Source: Rhodospirillales bacterium
Lineage (GTDB): Bacteria; Pseudomonadota; Alphaproteobacteria; Micavibrionales; UBA2020
Direction: 5' to 3'
Assembly: GCA_023266795.1 (NCBI GenBank)
Contig: JAHFPI010000127.1
Coordinates: 1 to 5,618 of the forward strand
Length of the DNA stretch: 5,618 nt
Shown here piece after piece: positions 1 through 5,577 of this stretch. A program made the translations under genes and the position numbers. The notes beneath the pieces were generated by a model. The model did no database searches. It was not told the DNA's origin and was given only the letters and a program-made list of their open reading frames with translations. Position 1 is the first letter of the stretch. Every line of letters begins with the position of its first letter.

Positions 1-29
1 CCCGCAAACCGCTGAAAATCAAATAAAAC

Positions 30-58
30 TTGAACTAACGCCTTGTAAAGGTTATAAA
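30..58 (+). promoter_or_regulatory. Sigma70-type promoter for the tRNA-Arg gene
   Basis: A -35 hexamer TTGAAC (30-35) and a -10 hexamer TATAAA (53-58) are separated by 17 bases, the optimal spacing. They match the TTGACA and TATAAT consensus at 4 of 6 and 5 of 6 positions. Transcription would begin near 65, leaving a leader of about 15 bases before the mature tRNA 5' end at 81. The spacer contains a small inverted repeat, CCTT-GTA-AAGG (41-51). No other good promoter was found before the copper protein gene, so this one may also serve downstream genes by read-through. The assignment rests on sequence match only. Confidence 0.6.
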
Positions 59-80
59 AGTTTTACCTGTCGCCCAATAC

Positions 81-157
81 GTCCTCGTAGCTCAGCTGGA
101 TAGAGCACTAGTTTCCTAAACTGGGGGTCGCGTGTTCAAATCACGCCGAGGACGCCA
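81..157 (+). tRNA. tRNA-Arg, anticodon CCT (reads AGG)
   Basis: The full cloverleaf can be folded by eye. The acceptor stem pairs 81-87 (GTCCTCG) with 147-153 (CGAGGAC). The D stem pairs GCTC (90-93) with GAGC (103-106) around a 9-base loop carrying the GG pair at 98-99. The anticodon stem pairs 108-112 with 120-124, including one T-G pair, around the loop TTCCTAA with anticodon CCT at 115-117. The T stem pairs 130-134 with 142-146 around the canonical loop TTCAAAT. The discriminator base is G154 and the CCA end (155-157) is encoded. AGG codons are used in the neighbouring protein genes (for example codon 53 of the ZIP transporter gene and codon 22 of pepN). No intrinsic terminator follows, so the transcript may run into the copper protein gene and be released by RNase processing. 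No integrase or attachment duplication of the tRNA 3' end was seen. Confidence 0.97.
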
Positions 158-190
158 CTAATTCTCTTACCTGTCAATTTATAAATCTAT

Positions 191-194
191 GGAG
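191..194 (+). promoter_or_regulatory. Shine-Dalgarno site deciding the start of the copper protein
   Basis: GGAG at 191-194 lies 6 bases before ATG 201, a good ribosome-binding distance. An in-frame ATG at 189 overlaps this site and would add four residues (MERT) ahead of an otherwise standard signal peptide. The motif therefore supports 201 as the true start. Confidence 0.75.
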
Positions 195-200
195 CGAACT

Positions 201-884
201 ATGAAGAAATTTCTACTGGCCGCCCTTTTGATCGTGCTGGCGACACCCGCTTTGGCAAAAGAATACACTATTAAAGAGATCAGTGATCCGGCGGGCAGCA
301 AGCCTTATTACTTCGAACCGTCCACCCTGACCATCCAGCCCGGCGATACGGTGACTTTTGTGAACGCGCAGAATGAGACGCACAACGTCATGTTCGACAG
401 CGTCCCCAAACAGGTCACCGGCATGATCATGAGCCCCGATCAGGAAAAAGAGGGCGTGAAGTGGTCTTATACTTTCACCGTCCCCGGCAGCTACCATTTT
501 CATTGCCATCCGCACGAAGCGCTGGGCATGAAAGGCAGCCTGATTGTCGGCCAGGCCTCCAAACCCGATGAAATAAAATCCGTAGATCACGACGAAATGA
601 CGGAACATGCCGAAGGTGCGCACATGGATGATCATGACCATGCCGCAACAGACCTGCCCGAGGGAAAGGGCAAGATCAACAGCATTGATGCAGAAAAACA
701 TACCATCAATGTGACGCATCAGCCGATTGAATCCCTGAAATGGCCCGGCATGACGATGGATTTCCCTGTTGCAAAAGATGTTGCCCTCGCGGAATTCAAA
801 GCGGGCGATACCGTTACTTTCAAGCTGAAACTGACGGATGACGGACAATACACGATTGTCAGCCTTAAATCAGCCCTGAAATAG
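201..884 (+). CDS. Exported copper protein: plastocyanin-like cupredoxin fused to a CusF-like domain
   Basis: The 227-residue protein opens with a signal peptide (MKK, hydrophobic core 4-16, likely cleavage after A17-L-A19), so it should act in the periplasm. Residues about 21-117 form a cupredoxin domain. Its expected type 1 copper ligands are H61 (in THNVMF), C102, H105 and M110; the C-x2-H-x4-M spacing is that of plastocyanin. Residues about 129-150 are a linker rich in His, Met, Asp and Glu. Residues about 155-227 match CusF, the periplasmic Cu(I)/Ag(I) chaperone of CusCBA efflux systems. H173, W181, M184 and M186 reproduce the spacing of the E. coli CusF ligands H36, W44, M47 and M49. 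The inferred role is copper binding, transfer or detoxification, possibly with electron transfer. C102 is the only cysteine, and the protein has 21 lysines but no arginine. It sits 43 bases after a tRNA gene and 34 bases before a metal transporter gene. The domain calls are firm; the physiological role is inferred. Confidence 0.9.
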   Translation: MKKFLLAALLIVLATPALAKEYTIKEISDPAGSKPYYFEPSTLTIQPGDTVTFVNAQNETHNVMFDSVPKQVTGMIMSPDQEKEGVKWSYTFTVPGSYHFHCHPHEALGMKGSLIVGQASKPDEIKSVDHDEMTEHAEGAHMDDHDHAATDLPEGKGKINSIDAEKHTINVTHQPIESLKWPGMTMDFPVAKDVALAEFKAGDTVTFKLKLTDDGQYTIVSLKSALK

Positions 885-895
885 GAAATATTTCC
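884..895 (+). repeat. 12-base perfect palindrome between the two metal genes
   Basis: GGAAATATTTCC reads identically on both strands. It begins on the last base of the copper protein stop codon and ends 23 bases before the transporter start. It could be a protein-binding site or a weak processing hairpin. It is too AT-rich and has no proper T-run, so it is not a convincing terminator. Roughly one such palindrome is expected by chance in a window of this size. Confidence 0.3.
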
Positions 896-918
896 CCTTC
901 TTTATTGCATAGAGATTC

Positions 919-1656
919 ATGACCGCCGTATTGCTCTCATTCGCCACCTTGTTTTCCACCTTCGCCGGCGGGCTGTTTGCGCTCAAATATAACGACCGGC
1001 TGCATTTTATCCTGAGCTTCACCGCCGGCGTGCTTATCGGCGTCGTCAGTTTTGACGTCCTGCCGGAAATCTTCAGGCTGGCTCACGAACAGGGGATCGA
1101 CCCTACGGGCGCGATGGTCGCCCTTGTGACCGGATTCCTTTTCTTTCACAGCCTCGAAAAATTCCTGCTGGTGCATCACTCCCACGAGGACGCCTACGCC
1201 CCGCACCATCATCCCCAGATCGGCATGCTCTCGGCCTTCGCCCTGACCGGTCACAGCTTTATGGACGGCATCGGGATCGGGCTGGCCTTTCAGGTTTCGC
1301 CCAGCGTGGGGATTGTCGTGGCGATTGCAGTGATCGCCCATGATTTTTGCGACGGTCTTAATACGGTCAGCCTGATGCTCGTCCACAACAACACGACACG
1401 GCGGGCGATTACAATGCTGGCCCTCGATGCGGTCGCCCCCGTTCTGGGAGCGGCGTCCACTTTAGCCTTTCAGCTGCCTCCCTCCATTCTGACGCTTTTT
1501 CTGGGTTTTTTTGCCGGATTCCTGCTGTATATCAGCGCCTCCGACATTCTGCCCGAGGCTCATTCCCAGGCTCCCACCGCCACGGTCATCAGGCTGGTGG
1601 GACTGACCTGCCTGGGCGCGGTGTTTATTTTTATGGTCGTCCGGCTGGCGGGGTAA
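919..1656 (+). CDS. ZIP-family divalent metal ion transporter
   Basis: This 245-residue inner-membrane protein has about eight hydrophobic helices, at roughly 3-22, 30-51, 63-84, 101-125, 129-155, 162-184, 189-210 and 222-243. The ZIP signature is split over helices 4 and 5: H112-S-F-M-D116-G and H141-D-F-C-D145-G, where the family places its intramembrane metal ligands. Further acidic and His residues lie in D46-V-L-P-E50 (helix 2) and D209-I-L-P-E213-A-H215 (helix 7). The loop between helices 3 and 4 (86-98) is His-rich (HHSHE and HHH), as in many ZIP proteins. ZIP carriers move Zn(II), Fe(II) or related ions into the cytoplasm; which ion is used here cannot be read from sequence. The start at ATG 919 has only a weak upstream AGAG (911-914), but no later start would keep helix 1. 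The gene follows the copper protein by 34 bases with no terminator, so co-transcription is likely. Confidence 0.9.
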   Translation: MTAVLLSFATLFSTFAGGLFALKYNDRLHFILSFTAGVLIGVVSFDVLPEIFRLAHEQGIDPTGAMVALVTGFLFFHSLEKFLLVHHSHEDAYAPHHHPQIGMLSAFALTGHSFMDGIGIGLAFQVSPSVGIVVAIAVIAHDFCDGLNTVSLMLVHNNTTRRAITMLALDAVAPVLGAASTLAFQLPPSILTLFLGFFAGFLLYISASDILPEAHSQAPTATVIRLVGLTCLGAVFIFMVVRLAG

Positions 1657-1680
1657 TATACTGGGCTACCGATAAAACCT

Positions 1681-1685
1681 GAGGA
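1681..1685 (+). promoter_or_regulatory. Shine-Dalgarno site of the PH-domain gene
   Basis: GAGGA (1681-1685) lies 6 bases before ATG 1692 and fixes that start. The 35-base gap after the transporter gene shows no hairpin with a T-run. A TATACT at 1657-1662 has no matching -35 element. Confidence 0.65.
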
Positions 1686-1691
1686 TTTTTT

Positions 1692-2249
1692 ATGGATTAC
1701 ACACCCAGCCGCTTTATACGAAAGACACTCATGCCGGACGAGAAGTGCGTCAAAGACGCACGATTTTCGTGGATATACAGTTTTCAGGCATGGGTTACAT
1801 GGGGCTTCTGCATTTTATTGGGCGGCATCGTCCATTATGCGCTGGCCCGTTATATGGGGCAGTATGACCTGCGCCCGGTTTATGCCGGCGCCGGTATCGG
1901 CCTGTGGCTGTTTATGGCGATGATGATGAAGAAGTGGACGACAGAAATCGTCCTCACCACCGAACGCCTGATCTACAAGCGCGGCTTTTTCAGGGTGGGC
2001 GTCGAAGAAGTGGACATCGAGCAACTGGCCAGCGATAACGTGGAGCAGAGCCTCTGCGGGCGCCTGTTCGACTACGGCACGATTCATATCCGCTGCATCG
2101 AGGCAGATGACATCTGGCTCCCCGCAATCCACCATCCTTATGAATTCAGGAACGCGCTGGAGCAGCAAAAGCACCTCTACCGCGAGCATTACATGAAAGT
2201 CGAGCACCTGCGCCGTCACGGCGAGCAGCCGGGGGATGAAAAGCCATGA
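1692..2249 (+). CDS. Membrane-anchored bacterial PH-domain protein (bPH2/DUF304-like)
   Basis: The protein has 185 residues. A short polar N-terminus (1-27) precedes two hydrophobic helices, at about 33-53 and 63-79. A soluble region from about 82 to 159 then resembles the bacterial PH-like domain of the DUF304/YdbT group. Typical features are the strand pattern from W82-T-T to E91-R92-L-I-Y95, followed by G98-F-F-R101, an I-E-Q-L turn at 109-112, and the G123-R-L-F-D-Y-G129 turn leading into an I-x-I strand. The tail (160-185) is charged and probably disordered or helical. The arrangement of two helices followed by one PH-like domain fits inner-membrane proteins whose biochemical role is mostly unknown, and none is assigned here. 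Its last four bases overlap the pepN start (ATGA at 2246-2249), which implies translational coupling. Family membership is judged from pattern; no search was run. Confidence 0.75.
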   Translation: MDYTPSRFIRKTLMPDEKCVKDARFSWIYSFQAWVTWGFCILLGGIVHYALARYMGQYDLRPVYAGAGIGLWLFMAMMMKKWTTEIVLTTERLIYKRGFFRVGVEEVDIEQLASDNVEQSLCGRLFDYGTIHIRCIEADDIWLPAIHHPYEFRNALEQQKHLYREHYMKVEHLRRHGEQPGDEKP

Positions 2250-4834
2250 GCCGCACGGAAAACGCCCCGCAGCCCAAATACCTCAAGGATTACAAGAAGC
2301 CTGATTTCAGGATCGACAGCGTCCATCTGGTTTTCGATATCCGCGACGGCGCGACGACGGTCAGGGCGCAGACAACCTTTGAACGCGTCAACAAGGACGC
2401 CAGAAACCTCGTGCTGGACGGACAGGAACTGCTGCTGAAATCGGTGGCGATGAACGGTGACGCCCTTTCCACCAACCGCTATACAGCTGATGAAAGCACC
2501 CTCACCGTTTCCGACGTTCCCGACCGCTTCACCCTCGACATCGTCACAGAAATATATCCGGAGAAAAATACCGCACTCGAGGGGCTTTATAACTCCGGCG
2601 GTAATTACTGCACCCAGTGCGAGGCGGAAGGCTTCCGCAAAATCACCTATTATCCCGACCGTTCGGACGTGATGACAAAATTCACCACGCGGATCGAGGC
2701 GGATAAAAAAACCTGCCCTATTCTTCTGTCGAACGGCAACTGTATCGAAAAAGGCGATCTGGGCGACCGGCACTTTGCCGTCTGGGAAGACCCGTTCGTG
2801 AAGCCCTGTTACCTTTTCGCCCTTGTCGCCGGAAAGCTCGGCCATATCCACGACACGTTCACGACCATGAGCGGCAAGAAAGTCGATCTCTACATTTACG
2901 TCAACGCCGGCAACGAGGATAAATGCGGCCATGCCATGCAGTCGCTGAAGAACGCGATGAAATGGGACGAGGAAAAATATGGCCGCGAATACGACCTGAA
3001 CATTTTCAACATCGTCGCCGTCAATGATTTCAACTTCGGCGCGATGGAGAACAAGAGCCTGAACATCTTCAACGCCAAGCTGGTGCTGGCCAAGCCGGAA
3101 ACCGCCACGGACAACGACTATCTGGCGATCGAGGGCGTGGTGGCACATGAATACTTCCACAACTGGACCGGCAACCGCATCACCTGCCGCGACTGGTTCC
3201 AGCTCAGCCTCAAGGAAGGGCTGACAGTATTCCGCGACCAGTGCTTCTCGGCGGATATGAACACGGAGTCGGTGCAGCGCATTGACGATGTCGAGGGCCT
3301 GCGCAACGCGCAGTTCCCCGAGGACGGCAGCCCGATGGCGCATCCCGTCCGCCCCGACAACTACATCGAGATCAACAACTTCTATACCGCCACCGTCTAC
3401 GAAAAAGGCGCGGAAGTCATCCGCATAATGCACACCCTGCTTGGCGCGGAAAAATACCGCAAAGGCACGGACTTGTACTTCCTGCGGCATGACGGTCAGG
3501 CCGTCACCTGCGACGATTTCGCCAAGTGCATGGCAGATGCCTCCGGTATCGACCTGACGCAATTCAAGCTGTGGTACAGTCAGGCCGGAACACCGGAGAT
3601 CACAGCCAAAAGCAGTTACGACGCCGCCAAAAAAACTTTCACCCTGACACTCGCGCAACATACCCCCGATACGCCGGGTCAGACCAACAAAAAACCGATG
3701 CATATGCCGGTATTGACGGGATTGCTCGGCAAGAACGGGCGGGATCTGCTGCCCGAAAAAACCCGCCTGCTGCATTTGAAGGAAAAGCAGCAGAGTTTTG
3801 TGTTCGAGAATATCGCGGAAAAACCGGTGCCCTCGATTCTGCGCGGATTTTCAGCGCCGGTGAAACTTGTCTCCGACCTGACGGAAGATGACCTGCTGTT
3901 CCTTATGGCGCATGACTCCGATGGCTTCAACCGCTGGGATGCAGGGCAAACCTACCTGCAACGGATCATCCTGAACAAACCGGAGCAGCTCCCCAACGCC
4001 TGCTTTACCGCCTTCCACAAACTCATCACCGACAGAAAAGCCGACAAGGCCCTGCTGGCCAAAGCCCTGACGCTGCCGTCGGAAAACTATCTGGCGCAAT
4101 TGACGGCGACAGTCGATGTCGACGGCCTGCACGCCGCCCGCAAGTTCGTCATGGAAAGCATCGGCAAAAAATATCCGGGTGAGCTGAAAAAACTTTATCA
4201 GGAGAATGCCGATACCGGCGCCTACAGCGTCTCGCCGGAAGCCGTCGGCAGGCGCCGCCTGAAGAACAGCGCCCTGCGTTACATTCAGGCGGCGGATTCG
4301 CCCCTCGCCGTCCGGCTGGCGCTCGAACAATATAAAACCGCCGGAAACATGACGGACAAGGTGGCCGCTCTGGGTATACTCACCGACAGCAAAACGGACG
4401 AAAGCACCTTCGCCTTCTCTGATTTCTATAAAACATGGAAACATGAGCCGCTGGTGCTCGACAAATGGTTCAGCCTGCAGGCCGTGGCCGACCGCGCCGA
4501 CGCGCCGGAAATCGTTAACGGGCTCCTGCAACACCCCGATTTTACCTATAAAAACCCCAACCGCCTGCGCGCCCTGATCGGCAGTTTCTGCGCCGGCAAC
4601 CAGAAGTGGTTCCACCGCGCGGACGGGGCGGGATACAGGCTTCTGGCGGAAACCGTGGTAAGGCTGAACAGCATTAACCCCTCAACGGCAGCCCGTCTCC
4701 TGACCCCCATCCGGCAGTGGCGGAAATACGATCCGGCCAGAAAGAGCTTGATGGAAAATGAATTAAAACGCATTCTGGCTGAGAAGGATATTTCCAACGA
4801 TGTCTATGAAATTGTGTCAAAAAGCCTGAGTTAA
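2246..4834 (+). CDS. pepN: Aminopeptidase N (M1 family zinc metallopeptidase)
   Basis: The 862-residue protein is near the length of E. coli PepN (870) and removes N-terminal amino acids from peptides in cytoplasmic peptide turnover. The domain order is an N-terminal beta domain (about 1-195) with the conserved Q124-C-E-A-E-G-F stretch, a thermolysin-like catalytic domain (about 196-445), a small beta domain (about 446-545) and a helical C-terminal domain (about 546-862). The exopeptidase motif GAMEN is at 265-269. The zinc site HEYFH is at 301-305 with the third ligand E324, and E302 is the general base. Y385 corresponds to the transition-state-stabilising tyrosine (Y381 in E. coli). All catalytic residues are intact. 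Two local differences are F264 directly before GAMEN, where E. coli has M260, and S271 in place of the usual glycine in GAMENKG. ATG 2246 overlaps the previous stop codon, with GGGGGA (2231-2236) and an A-rich stretch upstream as ribosome-binding region. The methyltransferase gene starts 2 bases after the stop. Confidence 0.97.
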   Translation: MSRTENAPQPKYLKDYKKPDFRIDSVHLVFDIRDGATTVRAQTTFERVNKDARNLVLDGQELLLKSVAMNGDALSTNRYTADESTLTVSDVPDRFTLDIVTEIYPEKNTALEGLYNSGGNYCTQCEAEGFRKITYYPDRSDVMTKFTTRIEADKKTCPILLSNGNCIEKGDLGDRHFAVWEDPFVKPCYLFALVAGKLGHIHDTFTTMSGKKVDLYIYVNAGNEDKCGHAMQSLKNAMKWDEEKYGREYDLNIFNIVAVNDFNFGAMENKSLNIFNAKLVLAKPETATDNDYLAIEGVVAHEYFHNWTGNRITCRDWFQLSLKEGLTVFRDQCFSADMNTESVQRIDDVEGLRNAQFPEDGSPMAHPVRPDNYIEINNFYTATVYEKGAEVIRIMHTLLGAEKYRKGTDLYFLRHDGQAVTCDDFAKCMADASGIDLTQFKLWYSQAGTPEITAKSSYDAAKKTFTLTLAQHTPDTPGQTNKKPMHMPVLTGLLGKNGRDLLPEKTRLLHLKEKQQSFVFENIAEKPVPSILRGFSAPVKLVSDLTEDDLLFLMAHDSDGFNRWDAGQTYLQRIILNKPEQLPNACFTAFHKLITDRKADKALLAKALTLPSENYLAQLTATVDVDGLHAARKFVMESIGKKYPGELKKLYQENADTGAYSVSPEAVGRRRLKNSALRYIQAADSPLAVRLALEQYKTAGNMTDKVAALGILTDSKTDESTFAFSDFYKTWKHEPLVLDKWFSLQAVADRADAPEIVNGLLQHPDFTYKNPNRLRALIGSFCAGNQKWFHRADGAGYRLLAETVVRLNSINPSTAARLLTPIRQWRKYDPARKSLMENELKRILAEKDISNDVYEIVSKSLS

Positions 4835-4836
4835 AC

Positions 4837-5574
4837 ATGACTGAAACGCAAAAAACCTGCCGGATATGCTGCCAACCCCTCCTTGAATACAACATGGGCG
4901 AGAAAAACGGCTATAAACTGCTGGCCTGCAAGGTCTGCGGTTCGGTCTGCACGGAACCCTGGCCGACGCCCGCCGATCTCGCCACGTTTTTAGGCGACAT
5001 CCAGCCGGAGACCGTTCACCTGCCCGACCCGCAGGCCGAAATTGCCCGCGTCAAAAAACTGCTGGAAAAAGTCACCGGAAGTTTTTCCGGACGGCGCTTT
5101 CTGGACGTCTCCTGCCGTCAGGGCTATGCCGTCATAGCCGCCAAAGAACTCGGCTTTCAGGCGCGCGGCATCGACCCTCACGATTTCTTTGTGACCTTTG
5201 CCAAGGATAAATACGACCCCCTGTTGTTTGAACATGTTTCAGTGCAGGACTATGCTGCAAAGGGCGAACAGGCCGAATTCATTTACTCTATCGAGAGCTT
5301 CTGCGAACAGCCCGACCCTGAAGGGTACATGGCGGCGCTGTCAAAAATCCTTGCCCCGAAAGGCCAGCTCTATCTGCAGGAGCCGGACGGCAATAACTTC
5401 AATCTGCCCAAAAACTTTGCCAACTGGAACTTCGTCGATCCGCCGCTGAACTTTTCCTATCTCTCGGAAAAAGGCATGAGGCTTCTGCTCGCCCGCCACG
5501 GATTAAAAGTCCAGAAAAAACTTTTCACCTGGGGGCCGTTTATGCGCCTGATCGTTGTCCGGAAAGGAGGCTGA
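4837..5574 (+). CDS. Zinc-ribbon class I SAM-dependent methyltransferase-like protein
   Basis: The protein has 245 residues. The N-terminus carries a probable zinc-binding knuckle: C8-x2-C11 (followed by C12), then C31-x2-C34 and a further C38. A Rossmann-like methyltransferase core follows from about 85. Motif I is at 88-96 (F-L-D-V-S-C-R-Q-G), the acidic residue ending strand 2 is D113 (in G-I-D), and the strand 4 region is about 147-160 (F-I-Y-S-I-E-S-F). A later segment, L-Y-L-Q-E-P-D, corresponds to strand 5 of the Methyltransf_23-like group. The substrate is not evident; relatives with N-terminal zinc knuckles often modify sugars or small molecules. Motif I lacks two of its three usual glycines (S92, R94), so SAM binding is unproven. 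The start at ATG 4837 lies 2 bases after the pepN stop, with TGAG at 4827-4830 as a weak ribosome site. This suggests coupling to pepN. Confidence 0.72.
   Translation: MTETQKTCRICCQPLLEYNMGEKNGYKLLACKVCGSVCTEPWPTPADLATFLGDIQPETVHLPDPQAEIARVKKLLEKVTGSFSGRRFLDVSCRQGYAVIAAKELGFQARGIDPHDFFVTFAKDKYDPLLFEHVSVQDYAAKGEQAEFIYSIESFCEQPDPEGYMAALSKILAPKGQLYLQEPDGNNFNLPKNFANWNFVDPPLNFSYLSEKGMRLLLARHGLKVQKKLFTWGPFMRLIVVRKGG
5563..5570 (+). promoter_or_regulatory. Strong Shine-Dalgarno for the gene that runs off the window
   Basis: AAAGGAGG (5563-5570) is close to the full anti-Shine-Dalgarno complement and is the strongest ribosome site in the window. It lies within the last sense codons (K-G-G) of the methyltransferase gene, 7 bases before ATG 5578. 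It indicates that the next gene is well translated and belongs to the same transcript. Confidence 0.8.
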
Positions 5575-5577
5575 TCC

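Noticed and set aside
30..58. MerR/CueR-type copper-responsive promoter upstream of the tRNA and copper gene
   Set aside because: The spacer is the normal 17 bases rather than the 19-20 typical of MerR-type promoters, and the dyad in it (CCTT/AAGG) is only 4 bases per arm.
81..157. tRNA gene as an integration site for a genomic island
   Set aside because: No integrase and no repeat of the tRNA 3' end occurs in the window. The 9-base repeat flanking it lies outside the tRNA.
189..200. Upstream in-frame ATG at 189 as start of the copper protein
   Set aside because: It overlaps the GGAG ribosome site that serves ATG 201, and it would place MERT before a standard MKK-type signal peptide.
213..848. 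Minus-strand open frame opposite the copper protein
   Set aside because: The + strand frame has a signal peptide, a Shine-Dalgarno site and two complete copper sites, so the opposite frame is a shadow.
885..918. Intrinsic terminator between the copper protein and the transporter
   Set aside because: The only symmetric element is AT-rich and lacks a GC stem and a clean T-run.
1634..1662. Possible promoter before the PH-domain gene (TATACT at 1657-1662)
   Set aside because: No acceptable -35 hexamer is found 16-18 bases upstream, and the -10 match lies next to the transporter stop codon.
2216..3775. Long open frame on the minus strand (519 codons) opposite the first half of pepN
   Set aside because: It lies wholly opposite well-conserved pepN coding sequence apart from its ends. 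Its translation shows no recognisable domain, and such antisense frames are common opposite GC-biased genes.
3851..4615. Minus-strand open frame of 254 codons opposite the C-terminal half of pepN
   Set aside because: Same explanation: a codon-bias shadow with no family motif and no separate promoter or ribosome site noted.
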